This document shows positions 43,480 to 52,978 of a stretch of DNA of 64,000 nucleotides, piece by piece. Every line of letters starts with the position of its first letter. Positions within the stretch are counted from its first letter, which is position 1. Under the pieces are notes generated by a model. The model worked only from the letters and a program-made list of their open reading frames with translations, did no database searches and was not told the origin of the DNA. The translations under genes were made by a program, and so were the position numbers. The stretch is from Schaalia sp. JY-X169 (GTDB lineage: Bacteria; Actinomycetota; Actinomycetes; Actinomycetales; Actinomycetaceae), in assembly GCF_014069575.1 (NCBI RefSeq), contig NZ_CP059675.1, forward strand, positions 1,426,001 through 1,490,000, written 5' to 3'.

Positions 43480-43718
43480 TGCGTCACTGCCATCTTCAAG
43501 AAGGTCACGCAGGTGGGTCGGCCGTTGGTACTTCGATAATCATCCATCCACCTATTCCATACGAAACCATGGCGGCTTCGCAACCTGAGCAAGAGGGTTT
43601 GCCCTAGGCAGAAATCGCCTGCTGACCTATCCGCACTATTGTGGCAAGATCTGGGGCCAAAATCGCTGGTCTTCATGCCACAAGAGTGATGTCAGCCAGA
43701 GGCGGACCCCGGAGATCC

Positions 43719-43776
43719 AGCACCCGCCCAGCCCACTCCCAGCACCCGCCCAACCCACTCCAAGCACCCGCCCAGC
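43719..43776. repeat. 22-bp tandem repeat, about 2.6 copies
   Basis: AGCACCCGCCCAGCCCACTC-type units start at 43719, 43741 and 43763; the third stops after 14 bases. The two full units differ at two positions. The array directly abuts the 78-bp palindromic element. It could vary in copy number between strains. Confidence 0.8.
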
Positions 43777-43778
43777 AT

Positions 43779-43856
43779 GAAGTGTATACGTGGGGGCGAA
43801 ATGTGCCTCTGGGGTATGTACCCCAAGGTGACTTCCGTTCCCCACGTATACATTTC
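43779..43856. repeat. 78-bp nested palindromic element, copy 1
   Basis: The outer arms (GAAGTGTATACGTGGGG and CCCCACGTATACATTTC) pair with one mismatch. Between them an inner palindrome TGGGGTA-TG-TACCCCA lies at 43810-43825. Copies of the same length occur at 60759-60836 and 62210-62287, and none encodes a protein. Confidence 0.85.
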
Positions 43857-44008
43857 ACGCCGTGGAGGGCGGCAAACACACGGTGGAAGCGTGAGGGCCC
43901 ACCATGGAGGGTGGTAGACACACCACGGAAGCCGAAAAGCGGGCGACTGGGGTGGAAATGGCCGCGACGAAGGTGGAAGCACACGCATCACTGCGCGACG
44001 CCCCAGCA

Positions 44009-44113
44009 TTAGCGCGCCGGTTAGGGCATAGCGAGCCGGTCCGGCCCCTCTACACCCTGAATGACGCCGTTATACGACCTAGTCGGCTCGCTATGGCCCA
44101 ACCGGCGCGCTAA
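44009..44113. repeat. 105-bp long inverted repeat
   Basis: The 30-base arms at 44009-44038 (TTAGCGCGCCGGTTAGGGCA...) and 44084-44113 are complementary at 28 positions and flank a 45-base loop. The element sits 40 bases beyond the 3' end of the giant activase gene. It may be a bidirectional terminator-like structure, a small non-autonomous mobile element or a structured RNA; I cannot decide among these. Confidence 0.75.
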
Positions 44114-44152
44114 CGGGAACGGGCGACGCCGTCGGACCAGTCCCGGGATTGG

Positions 44153-47100
44153 CTAGGCCGAGCGCCGTACCTCCGGGCGCACCATCGGCAAACCGAGGCT
44201 CACCGGGCCTCCACTCGAGGCCCCTGCTAGCGCAGAAATAGAACATCCGCCGCACCCAGACGCTTCGGGTTCGTCCCAAGTAATCTGCGTGTCCGCGCCA
44301 AAGTCGAGCCGCGTTTCCTGGTCGCCGTGCTGCTGCATGGCGGTTGCCAGCATCAACTTGATGCGGTTGAGCTGGTTCACCTCGGAAGCGCCCGGATCAA
44401 AGTCAACAGAAACCACGTTGGCCTCTGGGTAACGGTTGCGAATCGCGCGGAACATGCCCTTGCCGATGACGTGGTTAGGCAGGCAGGCAAACGGCTGGGC
44501 ACAGATGATGTTGGGACAGCCGTGCTCGATCATGTCGACCATCTCTGCCGTCAGGTACCAGCCTTCACCCGCCTGGTTCCCCATGCTGGCAATGTCCGTG
44601 GAACGCTCAGCCATCTCAAGGATCCCTCTGTGAGGAACGAACTTCCCGTTAGTCTTCAACAGCGCGGCCCGCACCGGATCTTCATACCTCTCCATCGCCC
44701 ACAGCGCCGCCGAGCGCAGCCTGCGGTTCTTAGTTGTTCCCCCCAGGTTCTCCTGGTTCCATTTCCCGCTAGCCGCTGAGTTATGGAAGAACTGCATGAG
44801 GCCGGGAAGGACGGCCTCGCACCCCTCTTCCTCAATGACATCAACAGCGTGATTGTTAGCATCGGGATGGAACTTAACCAGGATCTCCCCCACCAACCCC
44901 ACCTGGGGTTTGCGTGGAATATCCAGCAGTTCGAGGTCGTCAAACTCCCGGACGCACTTTGCAATCAGCCTGCGGAAGGTCCAGTGTCCGCGCCACTCCT
45001 TCGAGTAGCCGCCCTCAGAAAGCCACTGCGTCATGAGGTCGTTCCACCGCTCGTAGAGCTCCATGGCACTGCCCGGAACGGCCTCGTAGGGACGCACTCG
45101 CAGCAGCAGCGACTGCAGCAGGTCACCAAGCACAATGGACTGGATCGCTCGGTTGATATCACCAAGACCCAGCGTAAACCCGGTGTTCTCTTCGATTCCC
45201 TGCACCGAGGCCGCAATCACCGGAACCTGGGGGAAGCCCGCGTCCCGAAGTCCCTTGCGGAGCAGCGCCGCATAGTTGGTAGCCCGGCACATTCCGCCAG
45301 TCTGCGTGACGGCAACTGCCGTGCGATCAGGGTTGGATCGACCCTGAACAAACTCATCCAGTAGCTGTCCGATCACCACGATGGCCGGATAGCACGAATC
45401 GTTGTTGACGTACTTGAGGCCCGTCTCCATCGTCTCGTGGTTAGTGTGTTCGAGGACGCGCACGTTCAAGCCCGCGCGCTGCAGAACCGGCTCAAGCAGT
45501 CGGAACTGGATCGGAGCCATCTGAGGGGCAAGGATTTCCCACCCGTCCTCGCGCATCTCCTTCGTGAAGGAAGCGTGGGGCACCACGTGTCCGGCCTCGG
45601 CGGCCTCCTCGGCAGCGGCAGCGCCCGAGGGGTCAACCAGGTCCAGCGTGTCGACGTGTTCCGACACCAGTGACTCCCGCTCGGTAACGGCAGCCTGCAG
45701 CGACCGCAGCCGAATCCGTGCTGCGCCAAGGTTAGAAACCTCGTCGATCTTCAGGACGGTGTGCACATCCCCGCGGCCCTCGAGGATCTCTTGCACCTGA
45801 TCAGCCGTGATGGCGTCAACGCCGCAACCGAATGAGTTGAGCTGCACCAGCTGCAGCGACGGCTCATCACCGACCCGTGCGGCGGCCTCGTACAGTCGAG
45901 AGTGGTAAGCCCACTGGTCACGCACCCGTAGAGGCCGCTCCAGCCGGCCGTCAGTGAGGCAATCTTCGGTGAGCACAGCCATGCCAAGACCGTTGACCAG
46001 CTCGGGGATTCCGTGGTTGACCTCAGGATCAAGGTGATACGGACGTCCGGCGAGGACGACCCCCTTGACGTCGTGGTCAGCAATCCATTGCAGGTACTCG
46101 GCACCCTTCTCACGAACGTCACGCTTGAACGCGGCATCCTCTTCCCATGCGGCGTCGAGGGCGGCCTGCATTTCGTCGACCGAAACATCCCAGTCGGAAA
46201 ATGCTGAGGCAAGGTGCTTAGCAAGGTAATCGCGGTTGTCCAGATTCACGAATGGAGAGATGATCCGAACGTCCTCCGCCTGCTCAATATTGTTGCGGAT
46301 AACCTCCGGGTAGGTCGCGACCACCGGACAATTGAAGCTGTTGTCAGCCCCGTCAAACTCCTTCTGCTCGAAACTGACGCAGGGGTAGAAGATTGTTCTC
46401 ACACCCTTGTCGAGCAGCGACTCGATATGACCGTGGACCAGTTTGGCCGGGTAGCAGACGTTCTCAGAGGGAATGGACTCCATCCCCCGCTCAAAGAGGT
46501 TGTGGTCGGACCGTCCTGAAATCATGACGCGGAACCCCAGAGTAGTCAGCATCGTGAACCAGAATGGGTAGTTCTCATACAGGTTCAATGCACGCGGAAT
46601 GCCGATGTCACCGCGGAATGCCTTCGCTTCTGTCAGGCGGCGGTAGCCGAAGAGCCGCTTGTACTTCCAGTCATACATGTTCGGCAGCTCAGACTTCTTG
46701 GGGATCCGCTCCAAAGAGGCGCCGCGATCACACCGGTTACCAGAGACGCTGCGTTCCCCATTGGAGAAGGTAGAGATCGTCATTTGGCAGTGGTTCTGGC
46801 ACAGGCGGCAGGTCTTGCGGGTTGTCTCCACACTAAAGCGGTCGAGGTCGGACAGCTCAGCAAGGGTCGACTGGGTTCCCTCATCGTGAAGTTTGGCAGT
46901 CAGGGCTGCCCCGTAGGCTCCCATGAGTCCGGCAACCGAGGGACGCACGACCTCACGGTCGGTGAGCAGTTCGAATGCCCGAAGCACCGAATCATTGAGG
47001 AAGGTGCCGCCCTGGACGACAACCTTGTCGCCGAGGTCGGAGGGGTCCTTGAGCTTGATGACCTTGTAGAGCGCATTACGCACCACCGAGTAGGACAGGC

Positions 47101-48631
47101 CCGCGGAGATATCGCGAACGTTGGCCCCCTCTTTCTGCGCCTGCTTCACCGATGAGTTCATGAACACCGTGCAGCGTGTCCCCAGATCCACCGGCGCATC
47201 AGACTCAACGGCGAGGCGGGCGAAGTTCTGCACGTCCGTACCCATTGTCGCCGCGAAGGTCTGCAGGAACGACCCGCATCCTGAGGAGCAGGCCTCATTC
47301 ACCGAGATTGAGTCGACTGCGCGATCCTTGATCTTCAGGTACTTCATGTCCTGGCCACCAATGTCGATTACCGAAGTAACCCCGGGCATCATGTGGTCGG
47401 CTGCGCGGAAGTGGGCCATGGTTTCGACAACGCCCTCGTCCATCTGCAGAGCAGCGGCAACCAGGGCTTCCCCGTAACCGGTTGAGCAGGAGCGTCCGAT
47501 GTGAGCAGTCTCCGGGAGCTCCTCACGCACCCGACGCAGGATGGCGACTGCCGCGGCCACTGGGTCGCCCTCGTTGGGGGCGTAGTGAGAGAAAACAATC
47601 CTCTCGTCCTCGTCGACGAGGACGGCCTTGATGGTTGTCGAGCCAGCGTCAATTCCCAACCAGCACCGCCCGTGAGCCTGAGAGATCGGAAGGGTCGGAA
47701 CTTCGTCGAGGGCGTGGCGGTCTTGGAACCGCGCCCTTTCCTCATCGTCTGCGAAGAGGGGCCTCATCCGAGAGGACTCCGCAATGACATGGGCCGTTGT
47801 GAGGCGGTCGATAAGCGTGACCAGCTTCTGTGCCGACTGCGCCTCGGTTGCGGCATTCTCCGCCGAGAGCGCGGCACCCATAGCGACGTAAAGCTGGGCG
47901 TTATCAGGGGTGACGAAGCCTTCTGCGCTGGGAAGCAGGCGCTCATAGGCAGCGCGAAGCTGGGGCAGGAAGTGGAGCGGGCCACCGAGGAACATGACGG
48001 TGCCGCGAATCGGCCGCCCATTCGCCAAACCCGCGATGGTCTGTGTCGCAACCGCAGAGAAGATGGAAGCCGCAAGATCTTCGTGCGCCGCACCTTGGTT
48101 GAGGAGTGGCTGGAGATCTGACTTGGCGAAAACGCCACATCTCGACGCGATCGGGTAGAGCTGCTTGTGGCGCGAAGCAAGGTCGTTGAGGCCTGTCGGA
48201 TCAGTCTGCAGCAGAGTCGCCATCTGGTCGATGAACGCACCGGTGCCGCCTGCGCAGGTGCCGTTCATGCGCTGCTCGGGCGTGGGGTGCAGGTAGGTGA
48301 TCTTGGCGTCCTCACCCCCAAGTTCGATGACGACATCAACTTCGGGATGCAGCGTCTGGGTTGCATGCGTGCCCGCGATGACCTCTTGAACGAAGGCAAT
48401 GCCCATCGTCTTGGCAAGAGAGAGTCCGCCCGAACCTGTAAGCGCAGCGGTAATGGGTACGTCCTCGAACCGGTCGTAGATGTCCGCCAGTAAGCGAAGT
48501 AGCTCCCCCCGCACGTCGGCATTGTGGCGGCGGTAGTCAGAGAAGACCACGCGGTTGCCATCAAGGAGCACTGCCTTGACCGTCGTGGAGCCAACATCCA
48601 GCCCCAGGCGGAGCGCGTTACTACTGCTCAT
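44153..48631 (-). CDS. giant BadF/HgdC-type acyl-CoA dehydratase activase-related protein
   Basis: The 1492-residue protein contains two BadF/BadG/BcrA/BcrD ATPase modules (about 7-260 and 320-590), each opening with a G-x-D-x-G-S-T-T-x-K-A-V-L phosphate loop. The second holds N-E-A-C-S-S-G-C-G-S-F-L, the [4Fe-4S] cysteine region of HgdC. DUF2229 (about 650-880) and an HgdB-like dehydratase-subunit region (about 1060-1400) follow. The C-terminus has C-G-G-C. Such fusions occur widely in anaerobes and probably couple ATP use to low-potential electron transfer; the substrate is unknown. No separate dehydratase gene is near. A TetR gene diverges from it. Confidence 0.9.
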   Translation of the reverse strand: MSSSNALRLGLDVGSTTVKAVLLDGNRVVFSDYRRHNADVRGELLRLLADIYDRFEDVPITAALTGSGGLSLAKTMGIAFVQEVIAGTHATQTLHPEVDVVIELGGEDAKITYLHPTPEQRMNGTCAGGTGAFIDQMATLLQTDPTGLNDLASRHKQLYPIASRCGVFAKSDLQPLLNQGAAHEDLAASIFSAVATQTIAGLANGRPIRGTVMFLGGPLHFLPQLRAAYERLLPSAEGFVTPDNAQLYVAMGAALSAENAATEAQSAQKLVTLIDRLTTAHVIAESSRMRPLFADDEERARFQDRHALDEVPTLPISQAHGRCWLGIDAGSTTIKAVLVDEDERIVFSHYAPNEGDPVAAAVAILRRVREELPETAHIGRSCSTGYGEALVAAALQMDEGVVETMAHFRAADHMMPGVTSVIDIGGQDMKYLKIKDRAVDSISVNEACSSGCGSFLQTFAATMGTDVQNFARLAVESDAPVDLGTRCTVFMNSSVKQAQKEGANVRDISAGLSYSVVRNALYKVIKLKDPSDLGDKVVVQGGTFLNDSVLRAFELLTDREVVRPSVAGLMGAYGAALTAKLHDEGTQSTLAELSDLDRFSVETTRKTCRLCQNHCQMTISTFSNGERSVSGNRCDRGASLERIPKKSELPNMYDWKYKRLFGYRRLTEAKAFRGDIGIPRALNLYENYPFWFTMLTTLGFRVMISGRSDHNLFERGMESIPSENVCYPAKLVHGHIESLLDKGVRTIFYPCVSFEQKEFDGADNSFNCPVVATYPEVIRNNIEQAEDVRIISPFVNLDNRDYLAKHLASAFSDWDVSVDEMQAALDAAWEEDAAFKRDVREKGAEYLQWIADHDVKGVVLAGRPYHLDPEVNHGIPELVNGLGMAVLTEDCLTDGRLERPLRVRDQWAYHSRLYEAAARVGDEPSLQLVQLNSFGCGVDAITADQVQEILEGRGDVHTVLKIDEVSNLGAARIRLRSLQAAVTERESLVSEHVDTLDLVDPSGAAAAEEAAEAGHVVPHASFTKEMREDGWEILAPQMAPIQFRLLEPVLQRAGLNVRVLEHTNHETMETGLKYVNNDSCYPAIVVIGQLLDEFVQGRSNPDRTAVAVTQTGGMCRATNYAALLRKGLRDAGFPQVPVIAASVQGIEENTGFTLGLGDINRAIQSIVLGDLLQSLLLRVRPYEAVPGSAMELYERWNDLMTQWLSEGGYSKEWRGHWTFRRLIAKCVREFDDLELLDIPRKPQVGLVGEILVKFHPDANNHAVDVIEEEGCEAVLPGLMQFFHNSAASGKWNQENLGGTTKNRRLRSAALWAMERYEDPVRAALLKTNGKFVPHRGILEMAERSTDIASMGNQAGEGWYLTAEMVDMIEHGCPNIICAQPFACLPNHVIGKGMFRAIRNRYPEANVVSVDFDPGASEVNQLNRIKLMLATAMQQHGDQETRLDFGADTQITWDEPEASGCGGCSISALAGASSGGPVSLGLPMVRPEVRRSA

Positions 48632-48720
48632 TGCTTCCGGTACCTCCTACATCATCAACTGGCGCCGAGTGTACGTAGATAACGCTGTAGTTTCCACCCT
48701 GTTTAAATTAGGATGAGACC

Positions 48721-49431
48721 ATGTCGTCGAACAACCCAGAAGCCGCACCACAACGCCCAAAAGACGCCCAACCCACAGCTGGGACCAACGACCCAAGGAA
48801 GTCAGAAGGGAAGAAATTGTCTTCCCGCGGTCCCTCTGCGAAACGAGGTGAGATCAAAGAAAAGATTCTTGTCGCAGCACACGAAGAGTTTGTGGAGAAG
48901 GGCTATGACCCGACAACGATGAGCGCCATCGCGAAGCGGGCCGGTTGCACGTCCGCCATGATCACGTACTACTTTGAAAGCAAGCAGCGTCTGTTTCGCG
49001 CAGGCTTCAACCTGCCACTCGACCCGGCGGAGACGATCCTCGAACACCTCTCTGAAGGGCGCGAGGGTGCTGGCGACAGGATTGCGCGTCGAGCCTTCCA
49101 GTTCTACGAAGAAGGTACCTCTGGCGAGACACTTCGCGTCCTGATGCAAACGCTTATGACCGACGCCGGTACAAGCCAACGCTTTCGCGACTACATCCGC
49201 AACGATGTCATTGGTGAGGTCGGCGCAAAGCTTGGGATCACAACAGAGCTCGCGGAAGAAGTCGAAATCGCGATGGCCGCAACCTTCGGCGTCATCACCA
49301 TGCGCTACATCGTCAGGCTGGAACCGCTTGCCTCCATGCCGAAAGAGCGACTTATCCGGGAACTTGGGGCCATCCTGCAGATTCGTATCGACCGCGCCTT
49401 TGCCCGGCTGGAGAGATCGCAGGAGCGATAA
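48721..49431 (+). CDS. TetR-family transcriptional regulator
   Basis: A 236-residue protein. After about 40 disordered, basic residues comes the TetR helix-turn-helix: I-L-V-A-A-H-E-E-F-V-E-K-G-Y-D-P-T-T-M-S-A-I-A-K-R-A-G-C, with T-S-A-M-I-T-Y-Y-F-E-S-K-Q-R-L-F finishing it. The C-terminal part resembles TetR_C regions of exporter regulators. It diverges from the activase gene and precedes an ABC exporter by about 160 bases, so it most likely controls one or both. The ligand is unknown. Confidence 0.9.
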   Translation: MSSNNPEAAPQRPKDAQPTAGTNDPRKSEGKKLSSRGPSAKRGEIKEKILVAAHEEFVEKGYDPTTMSAIAKRAGCTSAMITYYFESKQRLFRAGFNLPLDPAETILEHLSEGREGAGDRIARRAFQFYEEGTSGETLRVLMQTLMTDAGTSQRFRDYIRNDVIGEVGAKLGITTELAEEVEIAMAATFGVITMRYIVRLEPLASMPKERLIRELGAILQIRIDRAFARLERSQER

Positions 49432-49594
49432 GCTCCAACCTCCTGTACGGGGTTTCCATCTCCTGAAGCCCATTTTTGAGATCGCGTACCGCCTAGCACC
49501 ATGCTAAATGCCGAAATGACAGCGCGATAGAGGCACTAAACTACGATCGATACCGCGAGCTGCGCGATCCAACAACTACAACGGGGGTGTTGGA

Positions 49595-50500
49595 ATGACA
49601 CTGTCCAAGACGATTGAGGTCCGGGAAGTCACGAAGTCCTTTGGCAGGTTTCAGGCGCTCTCCGGACTCAATCTGACTGTCGAGGCCGGCCAGGTTCACG
49701 GCTTCCTGGGTCCCAACGGGGCCGGGAAAACCACCGCGATTCGTGTCCTGCTGGGACTAATCCGCGCAGACGGTGGAACGGCAACCGTCCTCGGGCAAGA
49801 TCCCTGGAAGGATGTGGTGGAGCTTCACAGACGCCTCGCCTACGTTCCCGGGGATGTCTCGCTGTGGCCAAAGATGAGCGGAGGCGAGGCTATCGACCTG
49901 CTCGCTTCTCTGCGTGGCGGCCTCAATGAGAGCCGCAGGACCGAGCTGATTGAACGCTTTGAGTTGGACCCAACCAAGCGTGGGCGCCAGTACTCCAAAG
50001 GTAACCGGCAAAAGGTCGCCATCATCGCAGCACTTGCCTCCGACGCTGAACTACTGATTCTTGACGAACCAACCAGCGGCCTCGACCCCCTGATGGGCAA
50101 GGTGTTCCAAGAGGTGGTCGGGGAAGCAAAAGCGCGGGGAACAACAGTGCTGCTTTCCTCCCACATCCTCGCGGAAGTGGAGAATCTAGCGGACCGCCTC
50201 ACGGTGATTCGCGATGGCGTCGTGGTCGAGGCCGGAACGCTGGAGCAGTTCCGCGGGCATGCGCGAACGACAATCACTGCCACGTTGCATCGAGTTCCTT
50301 CTCCCGCCGCCCTGACCGGCCTTCAGGACGTGCACCTTGACGGCAACAGGCTCACTGCCACGGTCGGAGCGGACGGCGTGGGAGTAGCGATGACGGCGCT
50401 GGTCCCCTACGGACTCACGGCCCTCACGGTGGAACCGCCATCGCTAGAGTCGCTGTTCCTTCGTTTGTACGAGGACGAAACCAGTGACCAGGATGGCTAG
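49595..50500 (+). CDS. ABC transporter ATP-binding protein (export)
   Basis: The 301-residue ATPase contains Walker A G-P-N-G-A-G-K-T-T, a signature changed to Y-S-K-G-N-R-Q-K, and Walker B L-L-I-L-D-E-P-T-S-G-L-D-P. It belongs to the DrrA/CcmA-like drug-export group. About 80 extra C-terminal residues follow the core. It overlaps the permease gene at 50484-50500, so the pair forms one transporter. A TetR gene lies upstream, as is common for drug or lipid exporters. Confidence 0.93.
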   Translation: MTLSKTIEVREVTKSFGRFQALSGLNLTVEAGQVHGFLGPNGAGKTTAIRVLLGLIRADGGTATVLGQDPWKDVVELHRRLAYVPGDVSLWPKMSGGEAIDLLASLRGGLNESRRTELIERFELDPTKRGRQYSKGNRQKVAIIAALASDAELLILDEPTSGLDPLMGKVFQEVVGEAKARGTTVLLSSHILAEVENLADRLTVIRDGVVVEAGTLEQFRGHARTTITATLHRVPSPAALTGLQDVHLDGNRLTATVGADGVGVAMTALVPYGLTALTVEPPSLESLFLRLYEDETSDQDG

Positions 50501-52133
50501 GCGGACCCGAGGCCGTCACGGCGAGGGCACGACTCGAAGCACTAGCCCCCTGACCGGTACCGGAGTGCTGCTCAAGACCTCGCTGCGCTACGACGCTCAC
50601 ACTTTTGCGCCGTGGATCCTCATTGCCACCGTTCTGTCTGTCTCTTCAGTGGTGCTGTATCCGGTGATTTTTCCCGAACAGGCTGATCGAGCAGCCTTTG
50701 CCGCTGCGGTCGGATCAAATCCCGCACTGGGATTGGTGCTGGGCCCGGCATTCGACCTTGCGACCGTTGACGGCTTTAATGCCTGGCGTTCGCTCGCCCT
50801 CGGCGGCTTCCTCACTGCGCTCGCCGCGACCTTCACGGTGGTGCGAGCAACCAGGGGTCAGGAGGACTCGGGGCAGGCTGAACTGCTTGCTTCCAGCGTC
50901 CTCGGGAGGGGAAGTCGGCTCCTTACCGGCGTTGGACTTGCACTGATCGAATCGGTCCTCATCGGCCTGGTATCTGGCGTCGCGACAGGCCTATTCGGTG
51001 GGGACTGGGAATCCTCACTGCTTCTTGGGGCAACATTTACCGCCACCGGATGGATGTTTACCGGATTCGCCGCGGTCGCCTCCCAACTTGGGACCGACGC
51101 GCGAGCAGCATCAACACTGGCGCTCGGAACCTTGGGCGTACTCTACGTGCTACGCGGTTTGGCTTACTCCCTCAATGCGGATGCCTGGGCGATGTGGGTC
51201 AACCCGCTGGGATGGCTGACCGAGGCGCGCCCAGCGACGGGCAACAACTGGCTTCCACTGGTCTATGCCGTCGTTTTGACAATCATCTGCCTTACGTTGG
51301 CCTTTGTCCTCCAGTCGAAGCGCGATTTCGGGCAGGGAGCTGTGGCACCGCGCCCGGGGCCCGCGCGGGGGCGCATCCGCTCGCCGTGGGGCTTGGCAAT
51401 ACACATTAATGCGGGCCTGTTGCTGACATGGATAGTTGCCTTCATACTTCTTGGCATCACATTTGGCTACTTCACCGGCTCCATCGAAGAGGTTCTCAAT
51501 CAAGACAGCGCCGTCGCTCATATCTTGGCGGCGGGGGCCGTAACCCACGACGAACTGATTGGTGCCTTTTTCTTGAGTATCCTGGCGATCCTAGGAAGCC
51601 TTGCCGCGATTCCGGGTGTCCAAGTGATCCTCAAGGTCCGTTCAGAGGAACTCGCTGAACGGGTTGAGCCAATCCTTGCTGGTGCGGTGTCCCGGTGGCG
51701 CTACTACGCCGGAAATGTCGGACTGGCGTTCCTTTCCTCAACCATCTACCTCGTGACGGCTGGAATGATTCTCACCGTCCTAGCGGTGCGGGCCGATGTC
51801 GGTATTAGTTTTGGTGAGGGCATGCTTCAGACTCTGGCTACTGTCCCGGCGATGTGGACGGTGGTGGCGTTTTCGGTCCTGGTTGTTGGCGTCCGCCCTC
51901 GTGTGCCGCTGGCAGCCTGGGCAGGCGTGCTCATGTCGTTCATGCTCACCCTGCTGGGGCCATCCTTCAACCTGCCGGACTGGGCGCTGGGAATAAGTCC
52001 GTTCTGGCATGTCCCCGTTGTCACACAGCCAAGTCCTGACTGGTCAGGGCTGCTTTGGGTCAGCCTCTTTACGGTCGGCTTCCTCACGGTCGGCTTTGTT
52101 GGGTTCAGGCGACGCGACCTCGCCACCACCTGA
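50484..52133 (+). CDS. ABC transporter permease, antibiotic-exporter type
   Basis: A 549-residue membrane protein with about 12 helices in two similar halves, as in the actinobacterial polyketide-antibiotic or anthrachelin exporter permeases. The motif R-A-T-R-G-Q-E-D-S-G-Q-A-E-L-L-A-S-S-V-L is highly characteristic, and its counterpart in the second half is R-S-E-E-L-A-E-R-V-E-P-I-L-A. The start is GTG at 50484, overlapping the ATPase gene. It probably works as a monomeric channel with two ATPase subunits. The substrate is unknown. Confidence 0.9.
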   Translation: MTRMARRTRGRHGEGTTRSTSPLTGTGVLLKTSLRYDAHTFAPWILIATVLSVSSVVLYPVIFPEQADRAAFAAAVGSNPALGLVLGPAFDLATVDGFNAWRSLALGGFLTALAATFTVVRATRGQEDSGQAELLASSVLGRGSRLLTGVGLALIESVLIGLVSGVATGLFGGDWESSLLLGATFTATGWMFTGFAAVASQLGTDARAASTLALGTLGVLYVLRGLAYSLNADAWAMWVNPLGWLTEARPATGNNWLPLVYAVVLTIICLTLAFVLQSKRDFGQGAVAPRPGPARGRIRSPWGLAIHINAGLLLTWIVAFILLGITFGYFTGSIEEVLNQDSAVAHILAAGAVTHDELIGAFFLSILAILGSLAAIPGVQVILKVRSEELAERVEPILAGAVSRWRYYAGNVGLAFLSSTIYLVTAGMILTVLAVRADVGISFGEGMLQTLATVPAMWTVVAFSVLVVGVRPRVPLAAWAGVLMSFMLTLLGPSFNLPDWALGISPFWHVPVVTQPSPDWSGLLWVSLFTVGFLTVGFVGFRRRDLATT

Positions 52134-52197
52134 ACGAAGGGCGAATACTATTGTCAATGGGATGCCGACCCGCAGTACTCGCAGCAGAGGAGCTCAG

Positions 52198-52959
52198 ATG
52201 TCAGTAACCATACCCATGGCCCATGTGCCGACCAGTAGCCGCATGGTGTTTGCCCACCGCGGGCTCAACCATCAGGCACCGGAGAACACGATGCCAGCAT
52301 TCGAGGCCGCAGCCGGGGCCGGTGTGCAATGGATTGAGACTGACGTCGACATCATCGCCGACGGCACCCCCATCCTGATCCACGACTCCACCTTGGATCG
52401 CACCACGAACCGCACCGGCGGCTTCTATGGCCTCACCCGTGCTGACCTCAGTCAGATCGACGCGGGCGCCTGGTTTGGAAGGGACTTCCGCGGCACCCGC
52501 ATTCCGCTTCTCTCAGACCTGGTCACATTCATGAACGAGGCCGGTGTCAACGCCAACATTGAGCTCAAAGCACATGAAACAGGTAAGGAAGGCTCCCTGA
52601 GGCTGATCGGATCGGTGCTGAAGGAACTGGAAAACCTCGACCCGGAACGCGAGCTAATCATTTCCTCGTTCTCATCCCTGTTGCTTGCTCACTTTCACGA
52701 GGAGGCGCCCGAACTGGCCATCGGAATGCTCTGGGAGTCCAAGGCAATGTACTACGACTGGCTCTCCGTCCTCGAGATGGTGGGTGCGAGCTACATCCAC
52801 GCTGAGGACGTCGACCTGTCCCCCACACGCATGGATGCTTTCACGGGCGCTGGCTACGGCGTCAATGTGTGGACGGTGAATGCTCCCGACCGCGTAAACC
52901 AGTTGTTCAACTGGGGTGCAACTGGCATCTTCACAGATACAGCCGACCGCTTCGTGTAG
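52198..52959 (+). CDS. glycerophosphodiester phosphodiesterase
   Basis: The 253-residue protein has the GDPD TIM-barrel motifs: F-A-H-R-G-L-N-H-Q-A-P-E-N-T near the start, W-I-E-T-D-V-D-I-I-A-D-G-T-P-I-L-I-H-D, and I-E-L-K in strand 4. These carry the calcium or magnesium ligands and both catalytic histidines. There is no signal peptide, so it is cytoplasmic. The ATG at 52198 follows AGAGGAG. It converts glycerophosphodiesters to glycerol-3-phosphate and an alcohol. Its relation to the ABC exporter is only positional. Confidence 0.92.
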   Translation: MSVTIPMAHVPTSSRMVFAHRGLNHQAPENTMPAFEAAAGAGVQWIETDVDIIADGTPILIHDSTLDRTTNRTGGFYGLTRADLSQIDAGAWFGRDFRGTRIPLLSDLVTFMNEAGVNANIELKAHETGKEGSLRLIGSVLKELENLDPERELIISSFSSLLLAHFHEEAPELAIGMLWESKAMYYDWLSVLEMVGASYIHAEDVDLSPTRMDAFTGAGYGVNVWTVNAPDRVNQLFNWGATGIFTDTADRFV

Positions 52960-52978
52960 CCCAGTGAACGTCGTGGCC

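Larger units (their letters stand above)
43480..44152. other. gene-free, repeat-rich interval
   Basis: I see no convincing gene in these roughly 670 bases; the short open frames have no homology I recognise. The stretch holds a 22-bp tandem repeat, one copy of the 78-bp palindromic element and a 105-bp long inverted repeat, all annotated separately. Between them, about 43860-43985 repeats purine-rich GGTGGAAG-like words. The promoter of the CNNM gene should lie near 43480-43560. Confidence 0.6.

Noticed and set aside
43719-43776. possible CRISPR array
   Set aside because: The 22-bp units are directly adjacent without spacers and no cas genes are present.
43904-44113. 69-codon frame in the repeat-rich interval
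   Set aside because: Composed of repeat sequence and runs through the long inverted repeat; no homology.
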